DNA from: Methyloligella sp.
Lineage (GTDB): Bacteria; Pseudomonadota; Alphaproteobacteria; Rhizobiales; JALUTE01
Direction: 5' to 3'
DNA length: 17,038 nucleotides
Assembly (NCBI GenBank): GCA_027058255.1
Contig: JALUTE010000064.1
Coordinates: 1-17,038 of the forward strand
Shown: one piece after another, positions 1 to 7,290 of the stretch
Numbering within the stretch: position 1 is the stretch's first letter
Layout of the letters: each line of letters begins with the position of its first letter
Notes under the pieces: model-generated
The model's database searches: none
Told to the model about the DNA's origin: nothing
The model's input: only the letters and a program-made list of their open reading frames with translations
Program-made: the position numbers and the translations under genes

Positions 1-116
1 GCCTCTGGTCTCGCCCTTCCACGGAGCGCTCCCCTCTCTGCGGGCCGCTTGCACAATCGCGTGCTCCATGGACCTATCGCGCCCGAGCGCCCGGCACAAG
101 CGGGCCGAACAGCCAA

Positions 117-149
117 GCGCCCGCACCCCCTCTTCAAGGGTGCGGGCGC
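117..149 (-). terminator. Stem-loop, probable terminator
   Basis: A perfect 12-base-pair GC-rich stem (117-128 pairing with 138-149) closes a 9-base loop. It lies about 30 bases beyond the stop codon of the small membrane protein gene that reads leftward into it. The position and strength fit a transcription terminator. On the minus strand only a short TTGGCTGTT follows the stem, so there is no classic uridine tract and the ending may depend on Rho or be partial. The hairpin is seen directly; its function is inferred. Confidence 0.55.
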
Positions 150-176
150 GTGCCTTCCGGATCGGGCGGCCGCCCT

Positions 177-353
177 CTACATGCCGCGCACCAGCGTGCC
201 CAGCAGCAGAAGCACGTAGGAGAAGAGCAATGCGCCGAACAGATTGCCCTGCACGACCGGAACCGCGATTCCGAAATACTTGGTCGCAACCACGGCGACC
301 GCCAGAATGAAGGAAATCAGAAACACGACCATGCTCGGTGGGGTCAGTCTCAT
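177..353 (-). CDS. Small two-helix membrane protein, unknown function
   Basis: This encodes a 58-residue protein that is almost entirely hydrophobic. One segment at about residues 6-24 (start MRLTPPSMVVFLISF) and a second at about 35-54 (FGALLFSYVLLLLG) are separated by a short VPVVQG linker, so it is probably an inner-membrane hairpin. I chose the ATG at 353 because the MRLTPP start looks natural and a GGGAGG sequence lies about 11 bases upstream. An in-frame GTG at 389 would add 12 charged residues and would place that GGGAGG inside the gene. Short proteins of this look are common as conserved hypothetical proteins in Rhizobiales, but I know of no assigned role. It follows the YbjQ gene by 119 bases and is followed by a strong stem-loop, so it may end this transcript. 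Confidence 0.6.
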   Translation of the reverse strand: MRLTPPSMVVFLISFILAVAVVATKYFGIAVPVVQGNLFGALLFSYVLLLLGTLVRGM

Positions 354-472
354 GGCTCTCGTGGCCTCCCTGTCATTGCAACACCGCACAGGCTTTGGAT
401 CACGGGCGCGCGGGACACCCGCCGGGCGCAGGCTATACCGATTCGGGAGGCAAGGGCGACGGCCGTGCGCCG

Positions 473-856
473 CTATTCCCCGGCCGAGAAGACGAAGCCG
501 GTGCCGTAGACGATGATCTCCACGCCGCCCTGGGTGACCACGGGGTGGGAAATGCGCAGGGCAACGACGCCGTCATAGCCCTCGTTGGCCGCCTTCTGCC
601 GGAGGCTGGCGAGCGCCCGCTCGAGCGTCTGCTCCACCAGCTCCTCATAACGCCGCATGCGCCCGCCGAAGGTGTTGGTGATGTGCTCGCGAATGTCGCG
701 CAGGATGTTGGCGGCGCCGACGGCCGAGGCCGTGACCAGACCGCCCGCGCGGATGGCGCGCCCCGCCACGGCCTCGGTGGTCAGCAACAGGATGTCCTCC
801 GGCGCGGCCGTTCCGGCAACGGCAAGCGGGGCCTCGGTGCGATCGGCGTGCGTCAT
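473..856 (-). CDS. YbjQ/DUF74 family protein
   Basis: The 127-residue product matches the YbjQ (DUF74, sometimes called heavy-metal-binding) family. Visible family features are the opening strand LLLTTEAVAGRAIRAGG (about residues 23-39), the VGAANILRDI turn into a helix with GGRMRRYEE, the helix LERALASLRQKAANEGYD, and the closing strands VVALRIS and VEIIVYGTGFVF. Members are small oligomeric proteins whose physiological role is not established. About 22 residues precede the usual family start and look unstructured. The start ATG overlaps the stop of the upstream envelope-protein gene in an ATGA junction, which implies translational coupling. Its GGGTGG-like ribosome site lies inside that upstream gene. 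Family assignment is strong; the metal-binding role is only the family label. Confidence 0.85.
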   Translation of the reverse strand: MTHADRTEAPLAVAGTAAPEDILLLTTEAVAGRAIRAGGLVTASAVGAANILRDIREHITNTFGGRMRRYEELVEQTLERALASLRQKAANEGYDGVVALRISHPVVTQGGVEIIVYGTGFVFSAGE

Positions 857-2748
857 GCCTTTCCACCCTTCAGTTTTTTCGGCCCGCGGCCTGCCTCGCC
901 GGGCGCCTGAACGATCACGCGCGGCCGGCGCGGCATGATGATGCGCCACAGCATGGCGAGAAGAAGGGCGGCCACCAGCCCTGCGGCCGAAAGGGCGATG
1001 GGGTGCTTCTCCCACAGGAGGACGGGGCTCACCTTGCCCTCGAGGACGAGCGCGGCATCGTCCCAGGCGGAAAGGAGGGCAAGCGGCCCCGTATCCGTGC
1101 GCAGCATCATGTCGAGCGCGGCATCGCGGTCGGCGCTGGCAAGCACGGCCCTCTGCACCCGGGCACCCGTCAGCCCGGCCATTTTCTCCGGAGCCAATGC
1201 CACGGCGCGCACAAGCCGCCGGCCCGCCTCGCCGGGCAGAGCCTGCACATAGGCGGAGAGCGCCGCAAGCTCGGCCGGCGTGAGGCTGCGGGCGAGCCCC
1301 TTCAGGCGGTCGCGGCCGAGCTCGCCCAGTGCCGCGCGCGCCGCCTTGGAGAGCGCGACCAGCTTGGTGATGGCGACGCGATCCTCCAGGGCGAGGATCG
1401 CCTCCAGCCCCTGACGGGTGAAGCTCTCGGGCTTGGCGAGCCGGTGAATGTCGAGGGCGACCACCTTGTCGAGCCTCTCGCCCGCGAGCCGCCGCCAGGC
1501 GAAGGCGGCATCGAGCGAGCCGGTGTCCTGGGCGATGGTCAGCGCCGCCTCGGGCAGATCGTTCGCCGCCTGCTCCAGGGTGCCGTCGGCCAGTCGCGCG
1601 AGCACGCCCTTCTCGCCTTCGCGCGCGAGGACGAGAGCGATGATGCGGTCGACCTTGGGAATGGCCGCGCGCGGGCGCCGATCCAGAAAGGCACGGAAAG
1701 GAGGATGGCGCTCGGCCAGCTCCACGACCTTGCCATGGGCGCGCTTGAAGGCGCGCCAGACATCGAGAATCTTGTCCGCCGTCTCGTCCGCCACCTTGGC
1801 GAGCTCGGCGCGCAGATGGGTGTCGAGGGACTTGGCGAGCTCGGCCCGGATGGCCTCCTTGGACTTGGCCGACTTCATCTCCTCGGCGATGATCGGCAGC
1901 ACACCGTGGCGAAGCTGCCAGATGTCCTTGGCGATGAGCACGAGGCCGACGCCGCCCGCGACCAGCGAGACCAGGCGCCCGAGCAGCGCCCCAACCACCC
2001 GCTGGCCGATGCGCCGCGCCATATTGGCAAGGGAGCGGCGCACGAGCAGGATCACGGCGCCGGCGATCGCCTCGCCGCCTTCCAGCAGCACATCGCCCTT
2101 GGAGATGGTGGCCGTGACCTTGGCCGGGTCGAGGGAGAACTGCTTGCGCGTGTCCTCGCCCACCACATTGGCCACCAGCGCCCCATAGCGCGGCCCGAGA
2201 AAGCCGCGCACGCAGCGCATGGCCGGCAGCGCCGCGTCGATGGTCGCAAGCTCCACACGGGCGGAGATGGCACCGCCCACATCGCCGGCCATGGCGAGAA
2301 TGGCGGCCTTGAACCGCTCGGAGCGGTAGACCCGCTCGGCCACGGTCTCGGCCAGCGCCTTGGCCTCCTCCTTGTAGGCCAGCGACTTGACGAGCTTGCC
2401 CCAGGAGCTTTCCTTGCGCACCTCCTCGATGGCCGCGTCCACGAGGCTGTCGATGGTGGCGCCGATCTTCCGCTCGCGCCATTTCTGGCGCACCAGGGCG
2501 GGGAAATCCACCCCTTCCATGCCCTTCTCGAGCGCCGCGAGGGTGATGGCCGCCACGCGGGCGCGAAAGTCGCTCTCGCTGTCCACCCGGCATGTCTCGA
2601 GCGCACCGGCGCCATCCACCTTCTCGGCAAGCGCCGGCCGGCCGGCCGCATTGGCGCGCACCGGCTCGGCGGCGAGGGGCACTGTCTGGGCCAGGATGAG
2701 CGACCCGGACATCAGCATGCAAAGAAAGGGGCGATGGGTTGGGGGCAT
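853..2748 (-). CDS. Unrecognised envelope protein with signal peptide and C-terminal membrane helix
   Basis: I do not recognise a family for this 631-residue protein. The N-terminus has a hydrophobic stretch (about residues 8-27) ending PLAAEP, which reads as a Sec signal peptide. A long, helix-rich, charged region follows, with two cysteines (C53, C179) that could pair in the periplasm. Residues 224-273 contain two Gly-rich hydrophobic stretches (AIAGAVILLV; VAGGVGLVLIA) just before KDIWQLRHGVLP. A clear transmembrane helix lies near residues 583-604, followed by a short basic cytoplasmic tail (MPRRPRV...KKLKGGK). The likely layout is a large periplasmic domain anchored at the C-terminus. 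The ATG at 2748 gives the signal peptide; no strong ribosome site precedes it, and a GTG three codons upstream or ATGs at residues 11 and 13 remain possible. It is coupled to the YbjQ gene by an ATGA overlap. Confidence 0.8.
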   Translation of the reverse strand: MPPTHRPFLCMLMSGSLILAQTVPLAAEPVRANAAGRPALAEKVDGAGALETCRVDSESDFRARVAAITLAALEKGMEGVDFPALVRQKWRERKIGATIDSLVDAAIEEVRKESSWGKLVKSLAYKEEAKALAETVAERVYRSERFKAAILAMAGDVGGAISARVELATIDAALPAMRCVRGFLGPRYGALVANVVGEDTRKQFSLDPAKVTATISKGDVLLEGGEAIAGAVILLVRRSLANMARRIGQRVVGALLGRLVSLVAGGVGLVLIAKDIWQLRHGVLPIIAEEMKSAKSKEAIRAELAKSLDTHLRAELAKVADETADKILDVWRAFKRAHGKVVELAERHPPFRAFLDRRPRAAIPKVDRIIALVLAREGEKGVLARLADGTLEQAANDLPEAALTIAQDTGSLDAAFAWRRLAGERLDKVVALDIHRLAKPESFTRQGLEAILALEDRVAITKLVALSKAARAALGELGRDRLKGLARSLTPAELAALSAYVQALPGEAGRRLVRAVALAPEKMAGLTGARVQRAVLASADRDAALDMMLRTDTGPLALLSAWDDAALVLEGKVSPVLLWEKHPIALSAAGLVAALLLAMLWRIIMPRRPRVIVQAPGEAGRGPKKLKGGKA

Positions 2749-2944
2749 GGATGTCACACGATGCGGGTTCGGCTGGGGCCGGCGACGGCTACGAGGATCA
2801 GAGCCTCGGCCCTTCCCCGACAGTATCCCACAGATCCTGATCGCAACATAATGCCGACATATGGCGGAATAAGGGGCGGCGCCGCCCGGGCGAGCGCATG
2901 CTCGGGCGCGGGCAAGGGCGAGCCCGAAACGCCGAGAACCCATG
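2749..2944 (-). other. Intergenic spacer with hairpins between EAL gene and envelope-protein gene
   Basis: This 196-base gap holds three small inverted repeats: a 14-base GC palindrome at 2874-2887, a 5-base-pair stem with a four-base loop at 2890-2903, and a 6-base-pair stem formed by 2902-2907 with 2922-2927. None has a uridine tract on the minus strand. They may slow or end transcription of the EAL gene, but that is inference. The part nearer the envelope-protein start is less GC-rich and contains the promoter-like element listed separately. Confidence 0.35.
2822..2850 (-). promoter_or_regulatory. Weak promoter-like element for envelope-protein operon
   Basis: On the minus strand an extended minus-10-like TGGGATACT ends at 2822, about 75 bases upstream of the ATG at 2748. 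A poor minus-35 candidate, TTATGT, lies about 18 bases before the GATACT hexamer. It sits in the locally AT-richer part of the gap, which is where a promoter for the two-gene unit would be expected. The match is weak and could be chance. Confidence 0.22.
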
Positions 2945-5900
2945 CTAGTCCTTGGCGGGAACCGGAGCCGGGCCGGCGGCCCTGTCGCCTGTGCCATCGG
3001 AGCCCGGATCGGGCCGCGGGCCAGCGGGCCTGGCACGCCCCCCTCCGGGCGCCGTTGCCGGCGGCGGCGATGCCACGCCTGGCGGTGTCGACGCAGGGGT
3101 CGATGCCGCCTTGCGAGCCGCCTTCGGGGCCGCCTCGGCACCGGCTGCGGCGCACCCAGCCGTGCCGGGCGTTGCCTCCCGCGCGGCGGCGGGCGCAACC
3201 GGACGGCCTCGCGGACCGGCCCCTGGCCGGGACGGCCCGGAGAGCGGCGCCGACGGCGCGCCTGCCGGGGCACTCGGCCCCGTTCGGGGCCTCTCGGGCG
3301 CCCCGTCACGTGCGGCTGCGCCGGCGCGTTCGGCCGCATCGGCGCTCGCCCCGTTTGCCGGCGGCCTCGCGCCCCTCGCCGCCGCCATGCGCGCCGGCGG
3401 CACCCTGGCACGCCCCTGGCCACCGCTCTCGCCATCACCCGGGCGGCCCGCAGCGGGAGCGCCGGCAGGCGGTGCGGCCGCGGCCTCGCTCCCCCCCGCG
3501 GCGCGCGCCGCCTCGGCTCCCTTGCGCGGCGCCCGCCGCCCGGCGAACAGCTTGCGGCCCTTGCGCGCCTCGGCCCGGCGCCTGCGCTCGGCGCGCCGGT
3601 CGCTCTTGCGCAGAACCTTCAGCAGCTCCGCCACCTCACGGTCGGCCATGGGCTCGCCATAATAGAACCCTTGCGCATACTCGCAGCCAATGGCGCGCAG
3701 GAATGCGACGTCCTCCTCCGTCTCGACTCCTTCGGCCACCACGTCCTTGTCCAGCTCGTGGGCGAGCGCCACGATGGAGCGCACGATCGCATGGCCCGAC
3801 GCAGCCGAGTCGTCGTCCTGAATGAGAGAGCGGTCGATCTTGATGGTGTCGAACGGAAAGCGGCGCAGATAGGCCAGCGAGGAATAGCCCGTGCCGAAAT
3901 CGTCCAGCGACAGGCTCGCGCCCGCGCTCTTGAGCCAGTCGAGGATCTCGGCCGCCTGCTCCGGGTTCTCCATGACGAGGGATTCCGTCACCTCGAGCTT
4001 CAGGCCCCCCTTGGGCACGGTCTCGCGGCCGAGAACGAGGCGAATCTCCTGGACCAGGTCCTGGCGAAACAGCTCCCGGCTCGAGATGTTGACGCTGACG
4101 AAGAGCGGCGCCTCGGGCCGGGGGAGGAGCTTCTGCCATTTGGCCGCCTCGCGCACCGCGCGATCCAGCACATAGGCGCCGAGCTCGGCAATCAGGCCCG
4201 TCTCCTCCGCCATGGGGACGAAGTCCACCGGGTTGAGCTGGCCGAGCTTGGGATGATCCCAGCGGATGAGCGCCTCGAAGCCGGCGATCTCCTCGCCCTC
4301 GAGGCGGGTGATGGGCTGATAGAGCACGCTGATCTGCCGGCGCTCGATGGCGCGGCGCAGCTCCGACTCGAGCGCCACCCGATCATCGCGATCGGCGCGC
4401 CATTCCGCCTTGAAGATCTCGATCCGGTCCGTGCCCGCGCGCTTGGCCCGGTACATGGCGATCTCCGCCTCGCGCAGGAGCTCCTCGTGGCTCTCCTGGC
4501 TGCGGTCGTAGATCGCAATGCCGATGGAGGCGGTGAGAATGATGTCCTTGCCGGCGATCTTCATGGGGCTGCGCAGGGAGCGGCGCACGCGCTCGGCCAG
4601 CATGGCGATCTCCCGGGGCGCCAACTCGCCCGCGAGCAGAATGGCGAACTGGTCGCCGCCCACCCGCGCGAGCGTGTCCTGGCTGGCGAGATGGCGGCCG
4701 AGCCGCCGGGCGACGGTGAGCAGCATGGTGTCGCCGACAATGAGGCCGAAGGCGTTGTTGACGTTCTTGAAGCGGTCGATATCGATGAAGAGCACCGTCG
4801 GGTGGGGGGCGCCCCCCTCCCGGGCGCGCACGATCGCCTGGGAGAGGCGGTCGAGAAAGAGCTCGCGATTGGGAAGCCCGGTGAGGCTGTCATGCACCGC
4901 ATCGTGCATGAGGCGCTCCTGGGCGCGCCGGGCATTGGTCACGTCCCGCATCAGCCCGACGCATCTGAGCGCCCGCGTCTCGATCCCCGGCACGCTCGCC
5001 GCCTCCAGCTCGAACCAGCGATAGGAGCTGTCGGCCCGGCGCATGCGGAAATCGAGATGGATGCTGCCGCCGTTCTTCTCCTGCACCGACCAGAGCACCA
5101 GCCGAAAGCGCTCCCGATCGGCGGGGTGCAGATGGCTCGTCCACTCCGCCACCCGGCCCGAGAGCTCGCCCGGCGCAAGCCCCAGGGTCTCCTCGACGAG
5201 CGGGCTCACCGTGATCTCGTCGCGCCGCGCATTCCACTCCCAGGTCGCGGCCGACGCCCCGTCGATGGCGAGCGAGCGCAACTGCATCTCGCTTTGCGGC
5301 GCGCCATAGAGCGGCTCGACCGACCGGAAGGCGAACTGCGTGACGGTGAAGCCGAGCAGAAGAACAATCAGCACCAGGCCCGAGACGAGCCCATATTGCA
5401 CGATCTCGCCGGAGAGATGGCCGAGCACCGCCATGGCGGCCCCGAACAGCCAGACGAGGAAGAGCAGCCATGTGGGGACGAGCGAGAGCGCCCGGTCCTG
5501 ACCGCGAATGGCAAGATAGAGAATGAGGAGCGAGCCGAGCGTGGCGATGACGGGGAAGGAGCCGCGGGCGAAGGTGGCGGCAAGGCGCGGGTCCAGCACG
5601 GCGACCGCGACGAGCGAGAGCTGGCCCAGGATCCACAGAACGAACAGAAAGCGGATCCAGCCATGCCAGAGGCCGACGCGCAGGAAGGCATAGAGGAACA
5701 CCACGATGCTGGTCGCCACCGCCGCCTCCGACGCCGCCCGATAGAGCGCATTGTCGTCGGGCGTGAGCTGGAAGAGCTTGTGCCAGAAACCGAAATCGAC
5801 GCAGAGATAGGCGAGCACGGACCAGGCTATGAGGGCGGTTGCGGGGAAGATCGCCTTGTGGTTGGCCGCGAAGATGGCGGTGAGGAAGATGGCGAGCAGG

Positions 5901-6538
5901 CCCGTGATGCCGATCATGATGCCATCGAAGAGCATGCGCTCGCGCTGCTTCTTCTCATAGGCCAGCGCCTTCCACAGATAGACGCGGGAGTAGCGGTCCG
6001 AGGCGAGCTCGGCGATGAAGGTCACGGTCTGACCCGGCTCGAGGGTGATGCGGAAGATGTCGGCCCGGTCGTTGGGCACGCGCTCGGGCACGAAGCCGAG
6101 GGACGGCGTCACCTTCTCGATGCGTTTGGAATCGAGATCGGGAAAAATGACCCCCGAGCCGAGAATGTCGTAGCGCGATGCGGTCAGCCAGCGCTCGATC
6201 GACTTGTCCGTCGGATTCTGCAGCGCGAAGACCATCCAGTTGGGATCCGTGCCGGGCACCGAGGCACGCACCGACATGCGGCCGGCGATCCCGTCGGCGC
6301 CGGGCGCGGTCTCGATCTGCAACCGGTCGCCGCGCCCCTCGTAGAGAATGCCCTGCAGGGTGATCTCGATCCGCTCCTGCCCCGGCCCGATCACGATCGG
6401 CTCGAGCGCCCGTGCCGGAGCGGTGCCGGCCAGCAGGACAAGCCCCAGCACTACCCCCGAGAGAAGCACGCGCCAGAGCCCGGCCGAACCGGAGGCAAGG
6501 CCGGCATTGCGCGCCCCCGACGCGCGCTCACGGCGCAT
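2945..6538 (-). CDS. Membrane 7TMR-DISM/PAS/GGDEF(degenerate)/EAL cyclic-di-GMP protein, probable phosphodiesterase
   Basis: This 1197-residue protein has a signal peptide (cleavage near ARA44), a periplasmic 7TMR-DISM-like domain (about 45-185), a seven-helix membrane block (about 190-410), a PAS domain (about 422-540), a GGDEF domain (about 545-715), an EAL domain (about 730-976) and a low-complexity Ala/Pro/Gly/Arg tail (about 980-1197). The GGDEF signature reads GGDQF (627-631), losing the second acidic residue, so cyclase activity is doubtful. The EAL domain keeps EAL (755-757), the VTES motif, DDFGTGYSSL, KIDRS, VAEGVET and a late QG, as in active cyclic-di-GMP phosphodiesterases. The likely role is to hydrolyse cyclic-di-GMP in response to a periplasmic ligand and a PAS signal, with GGDQF perhaps acting as a GTP-sensing regulator. 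The start is uncertain: ATG 6538 gives a natural signal peptide, while ATG 6607 adds 23 residues. It follows the acetyltransferase gene by 74 bases. Confidence 0.9.
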   Translation of the reverse strand: MRRERASGARNAGLASGSAGLWRVLLSGVVLGLVLLAGTAPARALEPIVIGPGQERIEITLQGILYEGRGDRLQIETAPGADGIAGRMSVRASVPGTDPNWMVFALQNPTDKSIERWLTASRYDILGSGVIFPDLDSKRIEKVTPSLGFVPERVPNDRADIFRITLEPGQTVTFIAELASDRYSRVYLWKALAYEKKQRERMLFDGIMIGITGLLAIFLTAIFAANHKAIFPATALIAWSVLAYLCVDFGFWHKLFQLTPDDNALYRAASEAAVATSIVVFLYAFLRVGLWHGWIRFLFVLWILGQLSLVAVAVLDPRLAATFARGSFPVIATLGSLLILYLAIRGQDRALSLVPTWLLFLVWLFGAAMAVLGHLSGEIVQYGLVSGLVLIVLLLGFTVTQFAFRSVEPLYGAPQSEMQLRSLAIDGASAATWEWNARRDEITVSPLVEETLGLAPGELSGRVAEWTSHLHPADRERFRLVLWSVQEKNGGSIHLDFRMRRADSSYRWFELEAASVPGIETRALRCVGLMRDVTNARRAQERLMHDAVHDSLTGLPNRELFLDRLSQAIVRAREGGAPHPTVLFIDIDRFKNVNNAFGLIVGDTMLLTVARRLGRHLASQDTLARVGGDQFAILLAGELAPREIAMLAERVRRSLRSPMKIAGKDIILTASIGIAIYDRSQESHEELLREAEIAMYRAKRAGTDRIEIFKAEWRADRDDRVALESELRRAIERRQISVLYQPITRLEGEEIAGFEALIRWDHPKLGQLNPVDFVPMAEETGLIAELGAYVLDRAVREAAKWQKLLPRPEAPLFVSVNISSRELFRQDLVQEIRLVLGRETVPKGGLKLEVTESLVMENPEQAAEILDWLKSAGASLSLDDFGTGYSSLAYLRRFPFDTIKIDRSLIQDDDSAASGHAIVRSIVALAHELDKDVVAEGVETEEDVAFLRAIGCEYAQGFYYGEPMADREVAELLKVLRKSDRRAERRRRAEARKGRKLFAGRRAPRKGAEAARAAGGSEAAAAPPAGAPAAGRPGDGESGGQGRARVPPARMAAARGARPPANGASADAAERAGAAARDGAPERPRTGPSAPAGAPSAPLSGPSRPGAGPRGRPVAPAAAREATPGTAGCAAAGAEAAPKAARKAASTPASTPPGVASPPPATAPGGGRARPAGPRPDPGSDGTGDRAAGPAPVPAKD

Positions 6539-6612
6539 CGCTCTGCACCCGTCTCGTCCTCTCAGAGCCAATATCGGCCTCGCTCGCTCGCCATCGCCAT
6601 CTCCCATCACGC

Positions 6613-7206
6613 TCACATGCGCGGGTCGTCGCCGAGAAGGGCAAACAGGATGTGATCCTGCCACCTGCCGTCGATTCGCAGATAGCCCCTTGCCAGACCT
6701 TCTCTCCGAAAACCGGTTTTTTTCAGAACGGCGATCGACGCAGTGTTGGCCGGCAGACAGGCCGCCTCGATCCGGTGCAGGCGCAGGACATCGAAAGCGA
6801 AGGGAATGATGGCCCGCACCGCCTCGGTCATATAGCCCTTTCCCGCGAAACGCGCTCCGATCCAATAGCCGAGCGAGCAGGCCTGGGTGGCGCCGCGCCG
6901 CACATTGGTGAGCGAGATGCCGCCGAGCAGCCGGTCGTCATGGTCGCGGGTTCCATGGACAAAGAAGGCATAGCCGGTGCCATCGCGAAAATCCCTGTGA
7001 TAGTGACGCAGGCGGCGGCGAAAGGCGGTGCGCGAGAGCTCGTCCCGCGCCCAGCTCGGCTCCCAGGGGGTGAGAAAGGCCCGGCTCTCCGCCCGCAGCG
7101 CCGCCCAGGCATGATAGTCCGCCATGGTCGGCACACGCAGCACCACGCCGTCCCCGTGCACCACATATCCCGGCTCCGGCACCGTCGCCGACTTCAGGAA
7201 CGCCAT
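6613..7206 (-). CDS. GNAT N-acetyltransferase, RimJ/RimL-like
   Basis: The 197-residue protein is a GCN5-related acetyltransferase of the RimJ/RimL type, which transfers acetyl from acetyl-CoA to the N-terminus of a ribosomal protein or another amine substrate. Motifs seen are VVLRVPTMADYHAWAALR at the start of the fold (about 21-38), GGISLTNV (95-102), the acetyl-CoA pyrophosphate loop RFAGKGYM (119-126), HRIEAACLPANTASIAVLKK (144-163) with the family Asn at 154, and TGFRREG (164-170). Length fits the family. A GGGAGG ribosome site lies about 13 bases before the ATG, and no other in-frame start is nearby. Many alphaproteobacteria carry a RimJ-like gene beside the M16 peptidase gene, as here (84-base gap). 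The substrate cannot be named from sequence. Confidence 0.9.
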   Translation of the reverse strand: MAFLKSATVPEPGYVVHGDGVVLRVPTMADYHAWAALRAESRAFLTPWEPSWARDELSRTAFRRRLRHYHRDFRDGTGYAFFVHGTRDHDDRLLGGISLTNVRRGATQACSLGYWIGARFAGKGYMTEAVRAIIPFAFDVLRLHRIEAACLPANTASIAVLKKTGFRREGLARGYLRIDGRWQDHILFALLGDDPRM

Positions 7207-7290
7207 CGCTCGATCGCATCCTCCCTGCCTGCGCGACCCGACCAGCGCGGCCTCGGCGCCCGGGCAGCGTGCCCGACCCGCTCCTTGCCC

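Noticed and set aside
1..69. A minus-strand ATG at 69 with an open frame (MEHAIVQAARREG...) running off the window start.
   Set aside because: Only 23 codons are visible, the ribosome site is weak and there is no family resemblance. It could be the start of the next gene, but it cannot be supported here.
234..248. A 15-base identity with 11276-11290 (two distant copies of the same string).
   Set aside because: Both copies encode GNLF in unrelated membrane proteins. The match stops at the codons concerned, so it is chance similarity and not a repeat element.
3000..3600. GC-rich simple-sequence-like region that could be taken for a repeat array.
   Set aside because: There is no regular repeat unit. 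It is the Ala/Pro/Gly/Arg-rich tail of the EAL protein.
1003..3825. A long plus-strand open frame antisense to the envelope protein gene.
   Set aside because: It has the same codon register relation as above and runs through an intergenic gap and into the EAL tail. The product is composition-driven with no recognisable domain.
2942..6655. A very long plus-strand open frame (over 1200 codons) fully antisense to the EAL protein gene.
   Set aside because: It is in the register whose stop codons correspond to TTA, CTA and TCA in the sense gene, codons that are rare in GC-rich genomes. The sense strand has clear domains and motifs, and the antisense product has none.
6709..6723. A 12-base palindrome plus a T7 run, resembling a terminator on the plus strand or a slippage site on the minus strand.
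   Set aside because: It lies inside the acetyltransferase gene at the conserved LKKTGF codons, has no loop for a terminator, and the frame continues normally through it.
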